Shown here: positions 1 through 11,845 of the stretch, piece by piece | Numbering within the stretch: position 1 is the first letter of the stretch | Layout: the number at the start of each line of letters is the position of its first letter | Assembly: GCA_009760855.2 (NCBI GenBank) | Contig: WPIO01000008.1 | Location: forward strand, 757,501-821,500 | Length of the DNA stretch: 64,000 bases | Reading direction: 5' to 3' | DNA from: Cristatella mucedo | Lineage: Eukaryota > Bryozoa > Phylactolaemata > Cristatellidae | Made by a program: the position numbers and the translations under genes | Notes under the pieces: model-generated | The model's input: the letters and a program-made list of their open reading frames with translations, nothing else | What the model was told of the DNA's origin: nothing | Databases searched by the model: none

Positions 1-75
1 GCAAGCGGTGGTGATAGCAGTAAAGAATCTTCTGTTGCTACACAAAAGAGGCTGTTAAATCAGCTAGTATATTTT
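1..75 (+). mobile_element. SINE2 fragment (3' body)
   Basis: Matches the body of the full SINE2 at 44391-44560 (gcaagcggt, gtgatag, ctcttctg, aatcagct). The tRNA-like head lies off the window edge. Inside the last visible GTF2F1 intron. Confidence 0.65.
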
Positions 76-296
76 TAATTAGGCTGGTCTGAAAAGTACT
101 GATGAATATGTGGATATAAACATGCACGCACACTGCACCTACATATATAATGCCATCACAGTGGGAAGTGTTCATAAAAGCTTAATAAAAACTGGGGTAA
201 GGCTGCTACGATCAAACAATGGAGGCCACAGCATTACAAAACTGTAGCATGAAAGCCAAGATCATTGCAATGCCGAAAGAGTTAAAAATATAATAT

Positions 297-420
297 AATT
301 CATTTATATAGCGCCCCAAGAGAACTTAATCTCTATTCAGGCGCTTCACATATGCCTCGGGGCTCGAGCCCACGACCTCAGTCAGACCTTGGTCGGGGCG
401 AGCACCGCTAGACCAAACCA
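297..420 (-). mobile_element. SINE1, nearly complete
   Basis: Read on the minus strand this is a tRNA-derived head (TGGTCTAGC A-box-like, GGGCTCGAGCC B-box-like) followed by a folded tail running from AAGCGCCTG to GGGGCGCTATATAAAT. It lacks six bases after the A box compared with the copy at 62690-62819 and is otherwise almost identical to it. Confidence 0.8.
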
Positions 421-559
421 GCTCGGCTAGTTACAAGTAGCTAAGCTGTGGGTACATAGTCTGGTGGTCCAAGCAGGGGTACATGTCAACAGCACTGGGC
501 TTGACAATGTGCATTACGTTCCACTGTGCTTTACTGATTTTTCTCACGATTTTGAATAG

Positions 560-715
560 TTTCTAGAACAAGACCAGGTCTTCGCCTAAGGTTAGAAAGC
601 TTGCACTTCACGACCAAGATCGTGGGTTTGAAACATGCAGCCAGCAATTATTTCTTGTTTCTTGCATGTTCTATAAATACGGCAGCTAAGGCTCTTCCGC
701 TGCTGTAGAAATTAA
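560..715 (+). mobile_element. SINE2, diverged full-length copy
   Basis: Shows the SINE2 order: head with a CACGA...TCGTG hairpin, degenerate B box (gggtttgaaac), and body with ggctcttccgctg. More mutated than the 44.4 kb copy. Confidence 0.6.
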
Positions 716-1362
716 CCTGCTGAATGAGCTACTCTTATAAATTCATTTTACGACTCAACCCCAAAACAACTGAATGTAGACAAGGTGAATAAGGACTTGC
801 AGAGTAGAAAGTAGAAGCTGCAGCAAGTGACCCAACAGTCGGTGCCCCAGGTTCACGTGGCTTCTGAGAGCTCAGCCCTTTTGCAATAAATGCCACAGAG
901 GCACATCACTAGTCAACATTAAGCCAGCTTATTATTACTACCCGCTTGTTTTGCACAGTTCACCTCTTGCTAGCCCAAGCTTATTCACTCATCGTAGACG
1001 TCAGAGATTCGTATGGACCAAATTTATCGTCTTGCCCGTTTGTCTCCTATGCTCTGAATCAGGGACAACTGCACACTCTCATCTGCAGCTGAGCTCGGCC
1101 GAGAAGGGCTCCATAGCAACAGCTTTGGGCAAAGCTATCAAAAAAACGGTAAAACTGCAAGAGAGAGAAAGAAAGAGCTAGAGAGAGAGGGAAGCAGCCA
1201 AAGCAGAGCAGCAAGCGAGGGCCACATTTCTCCACTCCCCATACAGGCCAACAAAGCTGCTAGGCTGAAGAGCAAACAAAGATGACCGCCGCCTACCAAT
1301 GCAGAATTGTTGCCCAGAGAGGGCGGCAGAGGCGCCGGCGCGCATGCGCACCGCGCACTTAC
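716..1362. other. GTF2F1 intron sequence, no further exon seen
   Basis: No minus-strand frame continues RAP74 after its AEEAEEEY exon. A short GA-rich run lies at 1160-1190. The next exon is presumably left of the window. Confidence 0.5.
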
Positions 1363-4300
1363 CGGCTATACTCCTCCTCAGCTTCCTCTGCATTCAGGCA
1401 CTTGTAGTTTATGACGGGAGTGAACTGGTACCAGTTGTCCACCGGACTGGCCTCAAAAGCGCCGTCGGGAGACTGCATGAACAGGAAGTAGGAGGCGTTC
1501 TCGGCAACACCGCCCTCGCGTATGCCGCGGTATCTGCAAGTCGCGAGTGGGGCGGCAGGCATCACCGACTGGTGCTCTGGTGCCGGACGGCCGAGAGAGC
1601 ACAGCTGCTGACGACAGCACGACGGCAGCAGGGGTTTCGGCAGGACGCTCGGGTCACCAAGTGTAGGGTGGTGTGGGTCAACTTACCTTTTAGCCGCCTT
1701 GCCGGGTCCGGCCTTCATTAGCCACGGCTGATCGTCTGGGTTGTACTTCCGCAGAGTTATGCCGAACTTCTTGCGCCGGGCCTCGTCTTTCAGCTCACGG
1801 CCAAACTCGCTGCCGGCACCAAACTTGGGCATCGCCTCGAGGTGGTACGCCGACTTGAAATCCTTCAGGTTGTTTTCTCTTTGCAGAACCACCTGCGGCG
1901 ATTGCGAGCGAGCTTGCGTTGAACAGCCTGACTTTCCGGAGCGAGGTGATGCCCGTGCAATCAGCAGCACGCACGTGCAATCAGCAGCACCCACTTGGCA
2001 GCAGGGGCAAAGGAGACAGAGCCAAGGACCAAGCGGAGTTTCCAGCTGAGGCTGCATGGGGTACCACCACCACCGACCCCCCCCCCCATCGTACCAAGAA
2101 AGCAATCGAGATCAAACAACAGCAGCAGCTCAGCCTGTGCGTACCGGTGCCATGGTGGTGAATTCCACCTTTGATTCCACGTTAAACTTCATGATGCTGT
2201 ATTTTTTCTGCTTGTCTCTGAAAAAGCACGGCAGCCACTAAAAGCATGAGCTGTTGCAAATTTGGAGGAGGGGGACCAGTACAGCTATAATTGGGCCACC
2301 GGCTTCGACGCCGACGAGGCAGCAGCAGAGGGTTGCCTACTTGCTCATCCTAACGGTGTACTCGAGCACTCCCGGAGTGGCGGAAGCTGCTGCTGACGAG
2401 GAAGACGCCGAGGTGCTGCTGCTGCCAGGGGCAGAAGCCGACACAGCAGGCTGAACAAGAAAACAGTTTTGCGAGCAACGACAGAGCAAGGACAGCACAG
2501 CCGGATGCAGAAAGAAATGCAGAATGCACAACTAGACAGGCAATTACCGCGAGTGCCAAAAAAAAGCGAGCGTCGAAGGGGGCGCCAGAGGCCGGATCTG
2601 AGGTGGGCAATAACAATATTTCATAATAATACTACATCTGCGTAGCTAGCACCCCCAGTGAACCAAATCTCTTTCTAGTCACTTCAGATGATGCAAAGGA
2701 AGCATGATCAAATGGTTAGTGGTAACATGCACAGGATGCACAAGTATAATAAAGTTGGAGGTATATGCACACTGTCAAATTATAAATATGGTAAGTGGTA
2801 ACATGCCGCGGTGTCAGCACATACAGGCAGATTTAGTAAACATCACAAGGACTCACCAAATGCTGTGAGTAACAGATGCCGTTTTACCGTTTTTTAAATG
2901 TCAAGCCGGTAGGGGAAGGATGATGTCGTGACATCAGCCAGGAGTGAGTTCCCGGTTTTGGGAGCACAAGAACCAAAGGCACGACTACACAGGATTTGAG
3001 GTTGGTTCGAGGCATAGCCGAACGATTAGAGCCAGAAGAGCGCGTGGTACGATGCCTAGTCTTATTGGACAGCAGTTCGGATAGGTAGGCTGGAGCAAGA
3101 GAATTAAAGGGATCTGAAAGTAAGTGAAACAACCTTGAAGTCGATAAGCTACTTGATTCGGAGCCAGTGCAAGTCGGCGAGAAGTGGTGTGATGTGGCAA
3201 CTGCGAGTGACTAATAGAAATCTTACCGGTCGTTTCCTCTTTTCAGAACCGCCTGCAGATAGCGATTGCCTAGGATTGCCTCCCCCTCTCGTCGCCCAAC
3301 GGTCAGAGCACTTGCAGAACCCCGGCACTCGACAGCAATGCGCATTCCCAATCGGCCAATCCCACGTCAGCGAACGGTTGGCAAAAGTTCGAGGTCTGTC
3401 CATATTGACTAGAATTGCGCACAAGCATGCGAATAGCCCTCCACCACCGCATCCCCAAACAACGACAAATTAAGGTACGTCGCCATTTAGTTGCTTCCAT
3501 CGTGAGGCAGACCCAAGGATGCTCAGAATATTTCGATTCTGAAAGCCGCCGACGGTGGGACGAATACATCTAAACCTATTTGAAAAACCTAAACCTATCT
3601 GAAAGCCGCCGACCAAAAATTTAACCTTTTAGTCGGCGACGGTGGGACGAATACATCGGCTAGCCGATTAAAAGGTTAAACCTTAAGCTCGACGTAACAT
3701 CGCAGCACAATGCCGCTGATGCTCACAGCGAGCAACGGCACCATACCGGTCGGCCTGAATTTATGGGCGACGATTTATGATACTCACGGCTTTTCCACTG
3801 CACCGAGAGCGGGAAGGTGGGATGGGGGAAGAGCGGCAGGCAGACGATAAAGCATCCTAGCGTGAAAGAGGCTTCTCGCGAGAGCAACGAAACATTGCCC
3901 TCTACACTCAAAAGGAAATTCGATATTCCGATGCTCAGCATTCCTCGGGATGCCGAGCTCATCTTCTCGAACAGCTGCGCGACGAGTGCCACTTCATTCT
4001 GCGAGCGGCATCGAGCATCGGCCTTAGCAATGATCACTCACCCTAGCAAGCGCCTAGCTGCGCGGCTGCTCTGCATGCAGCGACTGTCGCTGGTCGGCGG
4101 GTACGCGGCTAATAACGGCGAGGCAGTGCTCTGCACGCAAAAGCTAAGCACGAGTTCCATACACAAAAAAGCATAGAATCGCAGCGGCACACGCGCCGCA
4201 CGCACTTTCGCCGGAACATTTCGCGCAGCGCAGCTCGAATTGAGTTCACGCGTCGTAGCGCAGCGCAGCCGCAGGCGTTAGCCAGCGTTAGGGAAACGGC

Positions 4301-4366
4301 GGTGCAGGTGGATGGCTCAGCCGCAAGTCTTTCAGTTCTAGGAAAACTTACTCTTACTGTAGACAT
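1363..4366 (-). CDS. GTF2F1: GTF2F1 (TFIIF alpha subunit, RAP74), 5' exons, partial
   Basis: Large subunit of general transcription factor TFIIF, which binds RNA polymerase II in the preinitiation complex. Four minus-strand exons are well supported: 2450-2341, 2217-2145, 1892-1687 and 1533-1363. Their phases agree at every junction and donors and acceptors are good (GTAGGC, GTACGC, GTAAGT, GTAAGT). The product has the low-complexity Ser/Ala head seen in insect homologues, then VLEYTVRMSK, KKYSIMKFNVESKVEF, GAGSEF, EARRKKFGI, DDQPWLMK, GGVAENASYFLF, SPDGAFEASPVDNWY and AEEAEEEY. This is the RAP74 N-terminal triple-barrel domain that pairs with RAP30. The start is tentative: ATG at 4366-4364 followed by donors at 4357 (GTAAGA) or 4351 (GTAAGT), both phase 0, matches the phase-0 acceptor at 2451-2452. 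About 190 residues are present against about 520 in vertebrates. The acidic middle and winged-helix C-terminus must lie left of position 1. The putative first intron holds a LINE-A fragment. Confidence 0.9.
2660..3215 (-). mobile_element. LINE-A 3' fragment
   Basis: Minus-strand remnant of the LINE reverse-transcriptase C-terminus and 3' UTR, recognised by comparison with 30726-31670. The HITPLLADLHWL-like region and the gcatgctgac UTR repeats are still visible. It lies in the putative first intron of GTF2F1. Confidence 0.7.
3620..3680. repeat. 18-bp inverted repeat
   Basis: Arms 3620-3637 (TTTAACCTTTTAGTCGGC) and 3663-3680 pair with a single mismatch around a 25-nt loop. The loop carries the motif gacggtgggacgaatacatc, which also occurs at 3550-3571. 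Confidence 0.8.
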
Positions 4367-4884
4367 TTTTGTCCGTAGCGTTAAGCAGCAGCCATCAGTA
4401 GGTCGTGTCCAAGTCAAAGTATACTCATGTGCGAATAGTGGGAGCAGATTCCCGCCGCCATGATGGCTAGTGCTGCTGTTTGCTTCCTTCCTGCAGGGAG
4501 AGCCCTTCTGCGTGCGAATGAACGCAGTCACGTCTAAAGAAAGAATGCGGATCAACTTAAAAATATTAGCTAAAATATAAGAAATTATAAAATTTCTAAC
4601 TGCATTTATTTTTTTTAAAGAATTATTTATTCTAAAGCTATCGTCAGAAAGCGAACGGTAACTAGCATTCTTCTTGTACGGGTACTTTGCCGGTGGACTC
4701 CTGGAGTACGTTCTACGGCGATATGGGTCTAGGTAGCGCCGACAGCAGTGTTCGGATGTACTCCGAATATCCGCTTCTTCAGAAGTGGCGCGATTCGCTA
4801 ATTTGCTCGAGGTTTCCGAGAACTAGCGCTTAGCACGATGGGGCAGTTGCTTCTAATCTTCGTTGCAGGCTTATGGTTAGAGCT
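4367..4884. other. Sequence upstream of the tentative GTF2F1 start
   Basis: No TATA box or coding segment recognised. An AT-rich stretch lies at 4550-4635. Promoter function would be inferred only from position. Confidence 0.3.
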
Positions 4885-6431
4885 GCCGTAGCTGCGTTTA
4901 CGCGGCGGACTTCCCCCACAGATTTTGGACCGATTCACCACAGATTTGGGCTACTGCGTCATCATACTTCACAAAATTCGGGGTGGGGAGAAGGCAAATC
5001 TGCAGACTCATTAGAAGGAGAATCTGTCTCAACTTTTTGGCTCCTTGTTCCAGTTAAAAACCCTGGGGCTCATCACGTACACTCCACGGCCAAAATAAAA
5101 ATGGCCGGCGTTGGTAGGCTTGAGTATATTGAGGCGGTCAGAGCAAGCCCTTGAATATTGAATGCTCATGCACTGTAACCAATGCTTCAGTATTTTCTAC
5201 ACAGAATACCCCGTGCGTCTGTTTATCAAATCCACCGACAAACCCGCAATGGCGCACTCTACTTAGCACTACACAGCCGCACACCGTAACGGCGAACCTT
5301 ACTTGGTACTGCTCCCTTTCAAGAAAAAGCTTTTTTCTATTGTTTATTTTCCTTTTATTTATATTCTTCTCATACTACTCTACAATGATGGCTGCAGAGG
5401 CGAACTCAACTTCTGCCAGTGTTGGCTTGGAGTTTTTCCGGGGAAACCCTCTTTCATATCAGCCTCCCGAATTAAAGCACGAGCTGTGGGCGTGACTAAA
5501 TTGGCCATCAAATCTGTCGTGGGCGGAACCAAATCTGTCGTGGGCGGAACTAAATTTGTCACGTAAACGTCCCAAGAGGAAAGTCAGCGTCTGTCTGGAG
5601 GAAAGTCTGCCGTGTAAATGTAGCTTTAAAGCTTTAAGCGGAGCTTTAGCTGCGTTTACAGCTTCAAAGCTGCGTTTACAGCTTCAAAGCTTCGTTTACA
5701 GCTTCAAAGCTGCGTTTACAGCTTCAAAGCTGCGTTTACAGCTTCAAAGCTGCGTTTACAGCTTTAAGCAGGCGTACAGATTTACCGCAGATAGGATACT
5801 ACGTCACCATTTTTTGGTGGGGGAGCCAAGTCTGCAGATTCTGATGAAGGAGAATCTGTTTCTACATTTTCGCTCCTCGTTGGTCCAGCGGACCAATGAA
5901 AACCCCGGTGCTCATCAAATAAACCCCAAGGCCAAAATAAAAATGGCTGCCGCCAGTAGGCTCGAGTTATATAGAGGTGTCAAAAGCAAGTCCTTCTGAA
6001 TAGAATGCTCGTGCTTTGTAGCTAAGGCGTATGCCTTTTCCACGTAGAAGACACAGTGCTTCTGTTTATCAAATCGACCAACAAGCACCATACGGCGCAC
6101 ATTACTTAGCACTATACACCCACACCGCCGTAACGGCGCATATTACTTAGTACTGTTCACTTTCCCGAAAAAGCTTTGATATATGCCTATCTTCCTTTGA
6201 TATATATTCTCCTCACACTACTGTACAATGATGATTGCAGCGGCGAACTCAACTTGTGCCTGGCGTCCTTTCCAGGGAAACCCTCTTTTCTGCCATCCTC
6301 CCGAATTAGAGCGCGGGCTGTGAGCGGGAGCACTAAGTCGGCCATCGAATCTGTCGTGTAAACGTCCTAACATAGGGGGAAAGTCGGCGTCGGTCAGGAG
6401 GAAAGTCTGCCATGTAAACGCAGCCTTTGTC
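4885..6431. mobile_element. Tandem pair of non-autonomous TIR elements
   Basis: Copy 1 (about 4885-5630) starts with GCTGCGTTTAC and GGACTT and ends with the inverted counterpart GGAAAGTCTGCC then GTAAAT. Copy 2 (about 5767-6431) repeats the interior: ccaaaataaaaatggc, tctgtttatcaaatc, ttacttagcact, ggcgaactcaact. It ends in GTAAACGCAGC. No transposase is visible. The short plus-strand frames inside are not conserved between the two copies. Confidence 0.7.
5648..5767. repeat. 20-bp minisatellite made of the TIR tip
   Basis: Six near-perfect units of agctgcgtttacagcttcaa sit between the two TIR elements. The first half of the unit equals the terminal inverted repeat tip. Confidence 0.9.
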
Positions 6432-7228
<797 letters not shown>

Positions 7229-7229
<1 letters not shown>

Positions 7230-8387
7230 CTGAGAGGCGCTGCTGTGGTGGCGGAGCTGCGAGAAGCTGCTTGCCCGGGGTGAGAAAGGCGGAGGGGGCA
7301 CAGAGTAGCAGGAGGAAATACCCAGCGGGAAGAAAAGTCGTCTTCGCTGTTTGTAAAGCACGCCTATTGGCCGGTGCGTACGCAACCACCGCGAGACGTC
7401 GGGATCGCAGGTCACCCGCACGTGCGATCGAATGTGGGCGTGGCAGGTGAGTCTCGGACTGTGGGTAGGTGCTGGCTCGCGTCGTGCCAGACGACGCCGG
7501 GCCTACATAGCTCAGGCTTTGCGGCCAGCCTTCATCGTTTAGATGACGCAGTCGTCGCGGCTTGTGAGCGGAGCCTAAAGGCAATCGGTCAAACGCGACC
7601 GATCCGCTCCCCGCTCTGTGCAAGTGAGCTGGGGCGAGACCAAATGGTTCCCCGGCAGGCCGCCGTAGGGAAATTTCCGCGAGGCAGTGAGACCCTGGAG
7701 CTGACGCTACTGCAGAACGCCCACGAGCCGCTGAATGTGGTCGGTGCACTTGGCCATCAATCCACCGATCCACCGATCTTCGCCATCGCCTTCTCCCCGC
7801 GAGAGTTCTTCTGTCGCTCAAGCTGCTTCAGCGTGCGCTTTGCCTGCTTCGCTTCTGCCGCTGCAAAGCAACCGAACGAGATCGATCGAAAACATGCGAT
7901 GCAACTCGGGTTTGACGAGAGTCGGGGACGAGAGGCCGGATGGCTTTGAGAAATGGCTAAACTGGAGAAATCAAAATGCAAGGAAGAGCTATAAGCAGGA
8001 CCATGAAGCGCCAAAGGGCTAATTAAAAATTGCATCCAATCGTGCATGCGAACTCATCATCGTGGCCGAACTGAGCGCTTCCTTCGAACAGGAGCAGAAA
8101 ACTGTGCAGAACTGGCTGACTCTATGAAGCGAGTGAGGAATTCCAGCAAGTGCTTCTCCGTCTTCTACCTGCCATTCCGGTGACAGCTGATGGCTGAGGC
8201 ATTTTTGCCAGTAGATTAAACCGTTCGCTTGCGTCATCCATCTATAGATAAGATGTTTCCTAAAAGAATGCCGTTGAAGTAAGTTGCAGCGAGGTAGCTT
8301 GTCATATTTCGCTTAGCTCTAGCTATCACTTGACTGCAGTGTCTATGCATTTTTCTCACATTGGTAACGCTTTTGTTTGAGCCTCTA
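7229..8387. other. GC-rich flank, no supported gene
   Basis: The plus-strand open frame 7374-7949 (191 codons) has no recognised family and no clear splice sites. The minus-strand frame runs into the microsatellite. Confidence 0.35.
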
Positions 8388-8480
8388 TAATAATAATAAT
8401 AATAATACACTTGATAAAGCGACCTCAGAGAACTCGATCTCTCTCTAGGCACTTTACATTTGCTGCAAAGAAAGGCATGT
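8388..8480 (-). mobile_element. LINE-A 3' tail
   Basis: A TAA-repeat tail followed on the plus strand by cacttgataaagcg, then agagaactcgatctctctct and ggcactttacatttgctgca: the inverted LINE-A terminus. Confidence 0.75.
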
Positions 8481-8752
8481 ACGAAAGCGATTGCCTGTTA
8501 ATGTGTACAGGTTCGTGTGCTGTGTGCGGGCGCGTGCGTGTGCCGGATGCCCCAGCACATTGCTGGGTCACGTGGGCATCGCATGCAGCGAACCTGTTGA
8601 CTGCCAACAGCCAGATGGTCATGCGGCTGTGCCGGCAGTGAGCAGTGATAGCTGCCTTTTTTAAAGGGCAGCCGGCTGTGTTGCCTGTGTTGCATTGCAA
8701 GCATTGCCGGAATGCTTTTCCCAACCGACGACGAGCGATAGGCCTACTATAG

Positions 8753-10358
8753 TGTTCTTAATCAATCGCTGGCAAGCTTGATACACTTTTTTCTGTTAAT
8801 TTTTCTGCAGTTTTGAAATTCTAAATGCCCATCGATGCGTTCGTTGCAGGTTGTATTCTCAGATAACGCCCAACAGCTTTTCTGCTCTGAGCTTGTCAGT
8901 GCGTATCATTCACTCTCTGCCGCTCCTCATGTCTGCTACACAAGTATTCGCGGATAACAAGATGGTAGCACTGGCTCATCTGGTGGGTCCGGATCAAGTG
9001 CCGGATTCTCGTATTTCAGTAGTAAGTACGTGGCTAATCAAGGCTAATCCAGTCAAATAAGGCGGAAAATGCACAATGTCGCACCCACACGACCTTCTTG
9101 ATCTGCGTGCTCACGCTGGGGAAAAATATGTACTCTGTTATTCTTATTTAAGCGAGCCATCTTTCATTGCTTCAGTCATTTACTGCATACAAACAGTATA
9201 TCCATTCTTTATCGCTTACAACGCCCAAAAATTCATGAATTAACCTCTCGCTTGAGAATATCGGAATGAATTGAATAATGTTTTTCTTCAGTCGCCTGAA
9301 GTGATTGCTGTAATCTTGGACGTTGCAGCACATTTTTAATCAATTGACATTCACGGTTTTGTGTGTATAAGAGATGGCTCTTGTTGCCGCATCGGCTGCA
9401 CCTTTTCTTTCATTAGCATTCTCTTAACTTGGGTGTCTCTCTTCTACCTTGAACTTAGTACTCCACTGCGAGACTCTATTCTGCCTTAAACATTCTTTTA
9501 ACTTGTGCATCATTCTTCTACTTTGAACTTACCAATATAGCATGCTTCTCGCAATCAGATCTCTCTTATCTGACTTCATAGTAGACCAAAAAGTCAAGTT
9601 AATGGTAGTATGCTCATTGCCAAAACGTATAACACGGTTAGCGGTGATATGCACAGGGTCGGCTTGCAAAATACGGTCATTGGTAGCAGGCCCGGCGACC
9701 AATGCACGGTATCGCTGCAGATTAGAGAAAAGAAGAAGACAATTCTGCTCAACTGCAGGATCGGAGAAAGATGTCTGGTGATTAAGAACCACCGAGGCGA
9801 CTGGCGACTGCTCATGGGCGAAGATGAGACGAGGCGTGCCAGGTTAGACTGGAAGTGCAGTGTGATTGGACCATGCCGGCTTCTGGCGTTTGCTCTTAAT
9901 TAGATCGTCATCTGACAAAAAATAGGTAATAGCTAAATAACGCGCTCGTGCTAGGCGTATAGTCCTAGGTATACCACGTTTCCCTAATACTGGCAATGCA
10001 TATATAGATCGGCGAGTACTAAAAAGACAATGAGACTTTTCGCACTATGAAGACAGTGCTGCTTATGCGGCGTTACTTTAATCAATGTGTTAAGCTGCTG
10101 TCATTCCAAACTTCTTGCCTTTTAGCTAGATACTTTGTAGCAACCTATGCCAGCTATTAATGTAAATTGGATGTACAAAAAACCTATAAATGCCAAAGAT
10201 TTGGTTAAATTTGTAACTCGATGGTGGCTTTTTGATAAGGAAACTCATTCCACTTTCGTTTCGTTTCGCTTTGCCTTTTCTTGTACGAATTGGGAAACGT
10301 TGGATTTATTCAGAAGCGTGGTGAGACCTTTTGGCGCCCGGGAACAAAGCTATAAATG
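8753..10358 (+). pseudogene. Partial duplicate of GRDP exons 7-8 with introns
   Basis: This segment matches 42379-44209 through introns as well as exons, so it is a DNA-level copy, not a retrocopy. Exon 7' is 8850-9021 (172 nt, like exon 7) with intact acceptor and GTAAGT donor. I count four differences, two silent and two changing residues. Exon 8' is 9721-9842, 122 nt instead of 130: an 8-nt loss inside the GDWGF region shifts the frame. The intron between them is about 300 nt shorter because part of a LINE-A fragment shared by both copies is missing. No copies of exons 1-6, 9 or 10 are seen nearby. Confidence 0.85.
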
Positions 10359-10499
10359 GTGACCACACCATGTTATGCTTGTTGTTTATTGAGCATGCTA
10401 CCGCTAGCCATGGGATCATGCTTCGCTTACAAATAAATGCAAAGTGCCTAGAACTAGGAAAATATCAAGTTCTGCGAGGGCGCGTTATCAAATGTATTA

Positions 10500-10509
10500 C
10501 TATTATGTA

Positions 10510-10547
<38 letters not shown>

Positions 10548-10640
10548 CATATACATGTATGTATATACATAGGCATCGGGGATCGAGCCCACGGCCTCAG
10601 CCAGACCTTGGTCGGGGCGAGATCCTTGACAGATTGACCA
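10500..10640 (-). mobile_element. SINE1 head beside an (AT)n tract
   Basis: ATAT/ATAC repeats at 10506-10570 replace the SINE tail. The tRNA-like head (gatcgagcccacggcctcag, ccttggtcggggcgag) follows on the minus strand. Confidence 0.65.
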
Positions 10641-11300
10641 AACCATCTCTGACTTGTCTCTGTGTAAACGCCGCGGCCGCGCTCACTTGGTCTGCTCGCT
10701 TAGCGAAAACAGCTACGAGCGCGGAAAACTCGTAAAATAAAAGTTATTAATATTCTAGTGCGGCCTGAAACAGCTGGGTCTCTTTCTGTGCACTTCGATG
10801 GAAGGAAAGTATCGTCAACTAATTATGGTTAAAATGCTCTGCGAGGATGGGAATGAAGACAAATAATTCACAAAAATGGAGAAACCGCTGTAAGAAGCAG
10901 GTTCATTTTTAGCTTATTGTTAGAATACTACGCGCGTGCGCGGCGCGAGAGTACCGCGAACCTGCGCGGCATTCGAGCGGCGGAGGCCGGAAATGAAAGA
11001 AAACCGACGTTTTTTAAATACATGAACTCAAAGGTCATGAACCCAAATCGTGGGATGTAAGAGTTTCGAGGTAAAGTAGCAGCGACGCGTGAGCGACGTT
11101 TGGAGGCAGCGTCGTGCTTCAATGGCCACCACCTCTGCGCCGGATCCCCAAGGTCGCGCGAGAGCGGGCACGCGTACGCGAGAGCTGAGGACTGTGCGCG
11201 TGAGAAACATTACGTCATGCGACATCAACACTATGCGCCGCTTAAGAACGAGTTTTTATGCTAGAGCTTTCTCTGATGATGAGCAACGTACCTCTGTCGA

Positions 11301-11303
<3 letters not shown>
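10641..11303. other. No recognisable feature
   Basis: Unassigned sequence with CpG-containing patches. Nothing with family similarity on either strand. Confidence 0.35.
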
Positions 11304-11480
<177 letters not shown>

Positions 11481-11779
11481 AGACACACACAGACAGAGAG
11501 ACGAAGGGGGATAAAGAGGAAGTGAGACAAAGAGATGGGGCGAGCGGGCGGCGCGTGCTCTCCATTGGGCGGACGCTTCAGCCAGCCTCACTTGACTCGT
11601 ACCTGATCAGCGAGGAAGGTCACGACGTCATTAGATAGTCCTCTAAAAAAATAGAAGGAAGCACAAATCGCGGCGTTGGCACCGATATGTCGACATTTCA
11701 ACCCGGTAGAAATGCAGGTAGAAATTTCGACAGCTCTATGTTGTCGATGCCTTCGTGCTTCCTGCTGGCAGTAAATATA

Positions 11780-11845
11780 AATTGCGTAGAAAGAGATTGA
11801 GCTCTCCGAAGGCACTGTACCAAATTTATTATTATTATTATTCAG
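11780..11845 (+). mobile_element. LINE-A/SINE 3' tail relic
   Basis: Reads gtagaaagagattgagctct, then a degraded ggcact and a TTATTATTATT tail. Confidence 0.65.

Noticed and set aside
1299-1721. 140-codon plus-strand open frame
   Set aside because: Antisense shadow of GTF2F1 exons.
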